This document shows positions 1 to 4,783 of a stretch of DNA of 10,385 nt, piece by piece (positions within the stretch are counted from its first letter, which is position 1; the number at the start of each line of letters is the position of its first letter). The notes under the pieces are model-generated. The model saw nothing but the letters and a program-made list of their open reading frames with translations. It ran no database searches and had not been told where the DNA came from. The position numbers and the translations under genes are program-made. Source of the DNA: Citricoccus sp. WCRC_4 (lineage in GTDB: Bacteria; Actinomycetota; Actinomycetes; Actinomycetales; Micrococcaceae); assembly GCA_026645375.1 (NCBI GenBank), contig JAPFFX010000394.1, positions 1 through 10,385 on the forward strand, written 5' to 3'.

Positions 1-393
1 GACGAAGGCGACCACGATCGCCCCGAACAGGTGGTCCCAGCCCAGCCAGCCGGCGTACAGGCCGAGTGCGCCGCCGAGCTTGACGTCGCCCATGCCCATG
101 CCGGTCCGGCTGAGCAGGTGCAGGACCAGCATGAGCGCGAGGTAGACGGCGCCGCCGCCGATCATGCCCCAGAACCGGGTCCACCCGGTGTCGCTGGCCA
201 GGCACCCCAGGCCCAGGATGACCCCGCCGCCGGCGGCCAGCATCCCGGTCCACTCATTGGGCAACCGGTGCTCGCGCAGGTCCGTCACGGTGAGCACCAC
301 CGCGCACACCGCGAACAGCCCCAGCGCCGCCACCGCGCAGGCCAGCAGCAACCAGTTCCCGTCCCGGGCCGCCTCGGCCAGTACATTCGGCAT
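1..393 (-). CDS. Prepilin peptidase, A24 family (C-terminus cut by window edge)
   Basis: This is an aspartic membrane protease of the type IV prepilin peptidase family, which cleaves leader peptides of pilin-like proteins at the cytoplasmic membrane. The 131 visible residues start at the ATG at 391-393. An N-terminal hydrophobic helix (about 14-36) is followed by DLREHRLPNEW (38-48), the usual first catalytic Asp plus the LPN signature. Two further hydrophobic segments precede GMGMGDVKLG (98-107), the second catalytic Asp at 103 in the GxGD motif. There is no N-terminal methylase domain, so it is the short CpaA/TadV-like form. The frame is open through base 1, so the C-terminal helices lie outside. 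The start is supported by a -10 hexamer TAGGCT seven bases upstream, implying a leaderless mRNA. No pilin genes are visible, so the substrate is unknown. Confidence 0.85.
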   Translation of the reverse strand, partial: MPNVLAEAARDGNWLLLACAVAALGLFAVCAVVLTVTDLREHRLPNEWTGMLAAGGGVILGLGCLASDTGWTRFWGMIGGGAVYLALMLVLHLLSRTGMGMGDVKLGGALGLYAGWLGWDHLFGAIVVAFV

Positions 394-400
394 GGGCCCC

Positions 401-406
401 AGCCTA
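401..406 (-). promoter_or_regulatory. -10 element of prepilin peptidase (leaderless start)
   Basis: TAGGCT on the minus strand fits the actinobacterial TANNNT -10. The spacer GGGGCCC (394-400) separates it from ATG, placing the predicted transcription start at or beside the A of the start codon. No clear -35 is visible. Confidence 0.6.
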
Positions 407-479
407 GAACGCAGGGCGACGGCCCCGGGCCGGACCCACCCGGGCTGTGGACGGCACCGGCGGGCCAGCCGCAACCGCC

Positions 480-485
480 TAGACT
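480..485 (+). promoter_or_regulatory. -10 element of rhomboid gene (leaderless start)
   Basis: TAGACT is followed by GGGGCCC and then ATG at 493, the mirror image of the divergent gene's promoter at 394-406. There is no room for a Shine-Dalgarno site downstream of the predicted transcription start, so translation is probably leaderless. No clear -35 is seen. Confidence 0.6.
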
Positions 486-492
486 GGGGCCC

Positions 493-1137
493 ATGCCCGG
501 CCCCCTGGACCGCCCCAGCACCAGCCCCTCCCCCGTGACGACCTACCGGTCCTGGCCGGAGTGGGTCCAGCGGACGGTCCCCGTGGCCGTCCTGGTGGCG
601 CTGATGTGGGTCCTGGAGTTCATCGACCTGTTCGCCGGCGGCCGGCTCAACCAGTTCGGCATCCAGCCCCTGGAGCCCGGGGGCATGACCGGCATCCTCT
701 TCGCCCCCCTGCTGCACTCCGGGTTCGGGCACCTGGTCTCGAACACCGTCCCGCTGCTGGTCCTGGGCGTCATGATCGCGTGGATCACGCACCGGTGGTG
801 GCTGATCACGGCCGGAGTCTGGCTGCTCGGCGGACTGTTCACCTGGGTGATCGGCGGGATCGGCACCAACCACATCGGCGCCTCGCTCGTGGTCTACGGC
901 TACGCGGCCTTCCTGGTCACCTACGGCATCCTGTCCCGGCGGCTCTCGGCGGTCCTGGGCGCCGTCGTCACGGTCCTGCTCTACGGCGGCTTCGTGTGGG
1001 GCTTCCTGCCCCTCAATCCACGCGTCTCCTGGGAGGGCCACCTGGCCGGCGCGGCGGCGGGCGTGGTGGTGGCGTTCGCGGACACCCGCCAGGCCCGCCG
1101 GGACCTGCGGCAGCGGCGGGCCCTGCAGGAACGGTGA
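493..1137 (+). CDS. Rhomboid-family intramembrane serine protease
   Basis: The product is 214 residues, a six-helix rhomboid core. Signatures are HSGFGHLVSN (75-84: His75, His80 and Asn84 of the HxxxxHxxxN motif in TM2), GAS at 129-131 with predicted nucleophile Ser131, and WEGHLAG with catalytic His183. A short Pro/Ser-rich cytoplasmic N-terminus (1-20) and a basic C-terminal tail (198-214) flank the core. The frame is open far upstream (from 31), but that stretch is antisense to the prepilin peptidase. The ATG at 493, seven bases after a -10 hexamer, is the credible start. Oddity: the canonical GxSG motif reads GASL here, with Leu replacing the Gly after the nucleophile. Substrate is unknown. 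Activity is inferred from the retained Ser/His dyad. Confidence 0.88.
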   Translation: MPGPLDRPSTSPSPVTTYRSWPEWVQRTVPVAVLVALMWVLEFIDLFAGGRLNQFGIQPLEPGGMTGILFAPLLHSGFGHLVSNTVPLLVLGVMIAWITHRWWLITAGVWLLGGLFTWVIGGIGTNHIGASLVVYGYAAFLVTYGILSRRLSAVLGAVVTVLLYGGFVWGFLPLNPRVSWEGHLAGAAAGVVVAFADTRQARRDLRQRRALQER

Positions 1138-1199
1138 CGCGCGGATCACGCCCGGCAAATCCTGCCCGAAGGTCGCTGGTGCCAACTTCTCCCAAGTGG

Positions 1200-1228
1200 T
1201 AGTCATCTGCGCCGGTGGCAGGTATGCT
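1200..1228 (+). promoter_or_regulatory. Candidate promoter of the intergenic small RNA
   Basis: A -10 hexamer TATGCT lies at 1223-1228, with a weak -35 TAGTCA at 1200-1205 and a 17-base spacer. The predicted start near 1235 coincides with the first base of a 5' stem (GCTTCC, 1235-1240), so the RNA would begin exactly at its own structure. This is inference from spacing and consensus only. Confidence 0.45.
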
Positions 1229-1234
1229 GAAACC

Positions 1235-1428
1235 GCTTCCATCCGTGTGATACCGACTCAGTAACCAGTGCACCGACGGAAGCCTCCGGCTCCATGGCCT
1301 CTCATCCCGTTTCACGGGGCCATGGTTAGCGGTGGATTCGCCCCGGTTCCCTCATCCCCCCCTCCGCGGGGACCGGCCCGATCCGCCAGGGGGCCGCTGC
1401 ACCTCGTGCAGCGGCCCCTCTTTCTTTC
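1235..1428 (+). ncRNA. Structured small RNA with C-rich loops, 6C-like
   Basis: This intergenic RNA has three folded parts and no plausible ORF. A 5' stem pairs GCTTCC (1235-1240) with GGAAGC (1278-1283). Hairpin 1 (1292-1325) pairs CCATGGC with GCCATGG and CCCGT with ACGGG, leaving CTCTCAT bulged. Hairpin 2 (1331-1387) pairs 1343-1351 with 1368-1376 over nine base pairs (one G-U), plus an outer stem of 1331-1340 with 1379-1387. Its 16-base loop (1352-1367) contains seven consecutive C followed by TCC. Both hairpins carry CTCATCCC. It ends at a perfect terminator. The actinobacterial 6C RNA is defined by hairpins with C-rich loops, and in mycobacteria those loops bind mRNAs. The loop CCCCTCC is complementary to GGAGGGG, a strong Shine-Dalgarno-like sequence. 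Only one loop has six or more C, so family membership is uncertain. It could instead be the 3' UTR of the rhomboid mRNA. Confidence 0.6.
1390..1428 (+). terminator. Rho-independent terminator, rightward
   Basis: A perfect 13-bp stem (GGGGCCGCTGCAC, 1390-1402, with GTGCAGCGGCCCC, 1406-1418) and a CTC loop are followed by TCTTTCTTTC. It is the only canonical terminator with a U-tract in the window. The T-rich tail exists only in the rightward sense, so it ends the small RNA, and any rhomboid readthrough, before the convergent phoH stop at 1440. Confidence 0.92.
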
Positions 1429-1439
1429 GCGGCCCCCGC

Positions 1440-2801
1440 TCAGATGGAGGCATCCTCCAGCAGTTCGGTCACGAGGGCCGCGATCGGGGAGCGCTCCGAG
1501 CGGTTCAGCGTGACGTGGCCGAACAGCGGGTGCCCCTTGAGGGTCTCGACGACGGCCGCGATGCCGTCGTGCCGCCCCACCCGCAGGTTGTCCCGTTGCG
1601 CGACGTCGTGGGTGAGCACGATCTTCGAGTTCTGTCCCATGCGGCTCATCACGGTCAGCAGCACGTTCTTCTCCAGGGACTGCGCCTCGTCCACGATCAC
1701 CCAGGAGTCGTGCAGGGACCGGCCGCGGATGTGGGTGAGCGGTAGGACCTCCAGCATCCCGCGGTCGACCACCTCGTCCAGGACCTCGGTGGAGACGAGC
1801 GCTCCCAGGGTGTCGAACACGGCCTGGGCCCAGGGGTTCATCTTCTCCGACTCCGAACCGGGCAGATACCCCAGTTCCTGTCCCCCGACGGCGTAGAGCG
1901 GGCGGAAGACCACCACCTTGCGGTGCTCGCGGCGTTCCATCACCGCCTCCAGTCCCGCGCAGAGTGCCAGCGCCGACTTGCCGGTGCCGGCCCGGCCGCC
2001 CAGGGACACGATGCCGACGCTGGGGTCGAGCAGCAGGTCGATCGCCAAGCGCTGCTCCGCGGAGCGGCCGTGCAGGCCGAACACGTCCCGGTCCCCGCGG
2101 ACCACCCGGGTGTTGCGGTGCTGGTCCACCCTGCCCAGGGCGGAGCCCCGCGGCGAGGTGATCACCAGTCCGGTGTTCACCGGCAACTCGGCCGCCTCGG
2201 CCACCGCCACCGGGTCACCCGCGTAGAGGGCGTTGACCTCCTCCTCGGTGGCCCTGACCTCGGCCGTGCCGGTCCAGCCGGAGTCGCGGACCAGCTCGTT
2301 GCGGTACTCATCGGCCTGCAGTCCCATGGCCGAGGCCTTGACGCGCATCGGCAGGTCCTTGGAGACCACCGTGACGTCACGCCCCTCGTCGGCGAAGTTC
2401 TTGGCCACCGCCAGGATGCGGGCGTCGTTCTCCGTGGACCGGAAGCCGTGGGGCAGTACGTCCACGGAGATGTGGTTCAGCTCCACCCGCAGTGATCCGC
2501 CCTCGGTGCCCAACGGCACCGGGCGGTTCAGCGATCCGTGCTCGATCCGCAGTTCGTCCAGCAGCCGCAGTGCCTTGCGCGCGAAGTAGCCCAGGTCCGG
2601 GTCGTCGCGCTTCTTCTCCAGTTCGGAGATCACCACGATCGGCAGGATCACCTCGTGCTCGGCGAAGCGCAGGATCGCCCGGGGATCGGACAGGAGCACG
2701 GAGGTGTCGAGCAGGTAGGACCGCTCCCCCACGCTCATCCGTGGTGCGGGCTGGGTGGCCTCCGGGGTGTTGGTGGCCAAGGCGGTAGACAGGTTATCCA
2801 C
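1440..2801 (-). CDS. phoH: PhoH-family protein: PIN nuclease domain plus PhoH ATPase
   Basis: The product is 453 residues with two domains. The N-terminal PIN domain (about 29-155) carries acidic metal-binding candidates Asp32 (LLDTSVLL), Glu60 (SELEKK), Asp126 (NDARIL) and Asp149. The C-terminal PhoH ATPase (about 245-453) has Walker A GGRAGTGKS (268-276) and Walker B/DEAQ (371-374). The mycobacterial counterpart PhoH2 (Rv1095) is an ATP-dependent RNA helicase and ribonuclease described as a toxin-antitoxin partner, so an RNA-degrading role is inferred. I chose the GTG at 2799-2801 because GGAG lies six bases upstream. The ATG at 2738 lacks a ribosome site and would barely precede the PIN domain, and the upstream ATG at 2909 adds low-quality sequence. 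A short overlapping ORF precedes it (2794-3027), and the 3' end faces the small RNA terminator. Confidence 0.92.
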   Translation of the reverse strand: MDNLSTALATNTPEATQPAPRMSVGERSYLLDTSVLLSDPRAILRFAEHEVILPIVVISELEKKRDDPDLGYFARKALRLLDELRIEHGSLNRPVPLGTEGGSLRVELNHISVDVLPHGFRSTENDARILAVAKNFADEGRDVTVVSKDLPMRVKASAMGLQADEYRNELVRDSGWTGTAEVRATEEEVNALYAGDPVAVAEAAELPVNTGLVITSPRGSALGRVDQHRNTRVVRGDRDVFGLHGRSAEQRLAIDLLLDPSVGIVSLGGRAGTGKSALALCAGLEAVMERREHRKVVVFRPLYAVGGQELGYLPGSESEKMNPWAQAVFDTLGALVSTEVLDEVVDRGMLEVLPLTHIRGRSLHDSWVIVDEAQSLEKNVLLTVMSRMGQNSKIVLTHDVAQRDNLRVGRHDGIAAVVETLKGHPLFGHVTLNRSERSPIAALVTELLEDASI

Positions 2802-3027
2802 GTCGGACTCCAGACCGGGGCACGCGCCCCGATGATCGAGGGGCGGGGTGGGGCGGACCGGCCGGGGCCGGAACGGCCCCCCGCTGCGTGCTGTCGGGAG
2901 TGACGGCATACGGCCTGGCCTTTCCGATCAATCCGCCGGGTGCGGATCGACCTCGATCCGTGCCCGTCGGCGACTGATACCCCCACCGTAGGACCGCGCG
3001 TCGGGGTGCGGGAGTAGAAAGCGCCAC
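2794..3027 (-). CDS. Possible short ORF upstream of and overlapping phoH
   Basis: A 77-codon frame begins with GTG at 3025-3027 and ends with TAA at 2794-2796, overlapping the phoH start in the octamer GTGGATAA. The GTG sits six bases after a possible -10 (TAATCA), the same geometry as the leaderless starts elsewhere in the window. The product would be basic and rich in Pro, Gly, Arg and Ser, with no recognisable domain. In mycobacteria, phoH2 is preceded by a short cotranscribed antitoxin gene, phoAT, which makes position alone suggestive. Against it, third codon positions are only about two-thirds G/C, well below the real genes here, so it may be just an untranslated leader or a translation-coupling leader peptide. 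Confidence 0.22.
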   Translation of the reverse strand: MALSTPAPRRAVLRWGYQSPTGTDRGRSAPGGLIGKARPYAVTPDSTQRGAVPAPAGPPHPAPRSSGRVPRSGVRRG

Positions 3028-3033
3028 GTGACG

Positions 3034-3062
3034 TGATTAACTTTCGGTGAAGGTACCGCCAA
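3034..3062 (-). promoter_or_regulatory. Candidate phoH promoter with a dyad at the start site
   Basis: On the minus strand a -35-like TTGGCG (3057-3062) is separated by 17 bases from TAATCA (3034-3039). A perfect 5-bp dyad around one base, CACGTgACGTG (3025-3035), covers the expected transcription start. A second, weaker candidate is TTGATC (2926-2931) with TATGCC (2905-2910) at 15-base spacing. Neither can be preferred from sequence alone. Confidence 0.3.
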
Positions 3063-3070
3063 CGGGTCAC

Positions 3071-3087
3071 GGCCCCGCGTCGGGACC
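3071..3087 (-). terminator. Hairpin just downstream of the prenyltransferase gene
   Basis: On the minus strand GGTCCCG pairs with CGGGGCC (seven pairs, one G-U) around an ACG loop, starting eight bases after the stop codon. It lacks a U-tract, so termination is weak or Rho-dependent at best. Confidence 0.3.
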
Positions 3088-3094
3088 ACCGCGT

Positions 3095-3868
3095 TCAGGA
3101 CCCGAAGCGGCGCTGCCGGGAGGCGAAGTCCCGCAGGGCGCGGATGAAGTCCACTCGACGGAAGTCCGGCCACAGGGCCTCGCAGAAGTAGAACTCCGAG
3201 TAGGCGGACTGCCACATCAGGAACCCGGAGAGCCGCTGTTCCCCGGAGGTACGGATCACCAGGTCGGGGTCCGGCTGGCCCCGGGTGTAGAGGCGGTCGG
3301 AGATCTGCTCGTCCGTGAGCTCCGCGGCCACGTCCGCGGCACTGCGGCCGGCGGCATCGGCCTCCAGCAGCAGCTCCTTGACCGCGTCCACGATCTCGCG
3401 GCGGCCGCCGTAGCCCACGGCGACGTTCACGTGCACACCCTCGGCGTCCGCCGTGCGTGCCTGCAGGTCCGCCAGCGTCTCCGCCAGGCCCTCGGGCAGC
3501 AGGTCGGGCGCGCCGACGGCCTGCACGCGGACCCGGTGGCCGTTCTCCAGGCCGTCGGCCAGCCTGGCCAGGGTGTTGCCGATGATGCCGACGAGTTGTT
3601 CGAGCTCGTCGGGGGGCCGGTTCATGTTGTCCGTGGAGAGCATGTACAGCGTGACGACCTTGATGCCCAGCTCGTCGCACCAGCCGAGGAACTCGTGGAT
3701 CTTCTCCGCACCGGCCTGGTGGCCGTCCGCCGTGGTGGCTCCCGAGGCCTTGGCCCAGCGGCGGTTGCCGTCCAGGACCACGCCGATGTGCCGCGGCAGG
3801 CGCTCCGGGTCCAGGCTCGAGGCGATGACTCGCTCATAGATGCTGTAGACCACGTTCGGTCCCGCCAT
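3095..3868 (-). CDS. cis-prenyltransferase (short-chain Z-isoprenyl diphosphate synthase type)
   Basis: This 257-residue enzyme condenses isopentenyl diphosphate onto an allylic diphosphate in the Z configuration, in polyprenyl-phosphate biosynthesis. All family regions are present: HIGVVLDGNRRWAK with catalytic Asp33, the STDN loop (78-81, in place of STEN), VAVGYGGRREIVDAV (149-163), and DLVIRTSGEQRLSGF followed by WQSAYSE (202-226). Similarity and context point to the Rv1086 type, which makes Z,E-farnesyl diphosphate, not to the housekeeping long-chain synthase Rv2361c. Product length cannot be read from sequence, so no symbol is given. The ATG at 3866-3868 has a G-rich ribosome site (AAGGTGGGGG). 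Its frame continues upstream, but only into the divergent trhA region. It lies upstream of phoH on the same strand with a 293-base gap, so separate promoters are likely. Confidence 0.93.
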   Translation of the reverse strand: MAGPNVVYSIYERVIASSLDPERLPRHIGVVLDGNRRWAKASGATTADGHQAGAEKIHEFLGWCDELGIKVVTLYMLSTDNMNRPPDELEQLVGIIGNTLARLADGLENGHRVRVQAVGAPDLLPEGLAETLADLQARTADAEGVHVNVAVGYGGRREIVDAVKELLLEADAAGRSAADVAAELTDEQISDRLYTRGQPDPDLVIRTSGEQRLSGFLMWQSAYSEFYFCEALWPDFRRVDFIRALRDFASRQRRFGS

Positions 3869-3923
3869 GGTCCCCCACCTTCCGGCCGCGGTGCGCCCCG
3901 TGCCGGCGCCCCTGCTGGGGTCT

Positions 3924-3929
3924 ACGGTA
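3924..3929 (-). promoter_or_regulatory. -10 element of the prenyltransferase gene
   Basis: TACCGT on the minus strand lies about 55 bases upstream of the ATG, giving a short leader of roughly 48 bases that contains the ribosome site. TAGACC overlaps it as an alternative. This gene is thus leadered, unlike its divergent neighbour. Confidence 0.4.
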
Positions 3930-3972
3930 GCGAACCACGGGCACGACCCAGCTCCACCCCAGGCGGCCGGAC

Positions 3973-3978
3973 TACCCT
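3973..3978 (+). promoter_or_regulatory. -10 element of trhA (leaderless start)
   Basis: TACCCT is followed by GGGGTA and then ATGATG. The six-base spacer puts the predicted transcription start at the first ATG. No Shine-Dalgarno site and no good -35 are present. Confidence 0.55.
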
Positions 3979-3984
3979 GGGGTA

Positions 3985-4725
3985 ATGATGCAGCACCCCA
4001 TCGCCGACCCCTCGGCCGGTGCGCCGGACCTGGCCGCGCGGGTCTCACCGCGCCGTCGCTGGCGCATGGACCGCGTGACGGATCCCGCCCACCCCGACTT
4101 CAAGCCGCGGATGCGGGGCCACCTGCACGCCGCGATGGTTCCCCTGGCGCTGGCGGCCGGCATCGTCCTGGTCGTGCTGGCGCCCACCCCGGCCCTGACC
4201 TGGGCCAGCGCCGTGTATGCCCTCACCGGGCTGATGCTGTTCGTGGTCTCGGCGACCTACCACCTGGTGCAGTGGACACCGGAGGTGGCCCTGGTGCTCA
4301 AGCGGCTGGACCACACGAACATCATGCTGGTCATCGCCGGCACCTACACGCCCCTGTCCATCGCCCTGCTGCCTCCCGCCCAGGCCACGCTGCTGCTGTC
4401 CTGCGTCTGGGTGGGCGCCGTGGCGGGCGTGGCCTTCCGGGTGTTCTGGACCTCGGCGCCGCGCTGGCTCTACACCCCGGTCTACGTCCTGCTGGGGCTG
4501 GCGGCGCTGCTGTTCATCGCGGACTTCTTCGCCGCCGACGCGGTGGCCGCCATCCTCGTCTGCGCCGGCGGGGCCTGCTACATCATCGGCGCCGTGTTCT
4601 ACGCGCTGAAGCGGCCGAACCTCCACCGCGAGTGGTTCGGCTTCCACGAGCTGTTCCACGCCTTCACCATCGGCGGCTTCGCCTGCCACTACATCGCCAT
4701 CATGTTCGCGGTGCTGCACGCCTGA
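3985..4725 (+). CDS. trhA: Hemolysin III / TrhA family membrane protein (PAQR superfamily)
   Basis: This 246-residue seven-helix membrane protein of the HlyIII/PAQR superfamily has a basic cytoplasmic N-terminus (about 1-48, RRRWR at 23-27). The family's metal-binding residues are all present: Ser89-x3-His93 (SATYH), Asp109 (RLDHTN), and His221/His225 (FHELFHAF). Bacterial members have been linked to membrane lipid and energy homeostasis; 'hemolysin' is historical and toxicity should not be inferred. The start is the first of two consecutive ATGs, six bases after a -10 hexamer. It is divergent from the prenyltransferase gene and convergent with the DUF255 gene, matching Rv1085c beside Rv1086 in M. 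tuberculosis. A link between the two through envelope lipids is inference. Confidence 0.93.
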   Translation: MMQHPIADPSAGAPDLAARVSPRRRWRMDRVTDPAHPDFKPRMRGHLHAAMVPLALAAGIVLVVLAPTPALTWASAVYALTGLMLFVVSATYHLVQWTPEVALVLKRLDHTNIMLVIAGTYTPLSIALLPPAQATLLLSCVWVGAVAGVAFRVFWTSAPRWLYTPVYVLLGLAALLFIADFFAADAVAAILVCAGGACYIIGAVFYALKRPNLHREWFGFHELFHAFTIGGFACHYIAIMFAVLHA

Positions 4726-4759
4726 CCCGCAACCGGGGCGCCCGTGTCGGGTCTCCCGT

Positions 4760-4783
4760 GGCCGGCCCTGAGGTGGCCGGGCC
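4760..4783. terminator. Hairpin between convergent trhA and DUF255 genes
   Basis: GGCCGGCC (4760-4767) pairs with GGCCGGGCC (4775-4783), eight pairs with one bulged G, around a seven-base loop, directly abutting the DUF255 stop. There is no U-tract on either strand, so it is at best a weak bidirectional terminator. Confidence 0.4.

Noticed and set aside
31..492. In-frame upstream extension of the rhomboid ORF
   Set aside because: It is antisense to the prepilin peptidase, low-complexity in composition, and lies before a clear promoter and ATG at 480-495.
1138..1439. Rightward ORFs across the small RNA region
   Set aside because: Pro/Arg/Ser-rich translations without homology; the RNA folds and the terminator explain the sequence better.
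2794..2802. DnaA-box-like TTATCCACG
   Set aside because: It is a single imperfect copy explained by the first phoH codons (GTG GAT AAC). There is no cluster of boxes, AT-rich element or origin gene nearby.
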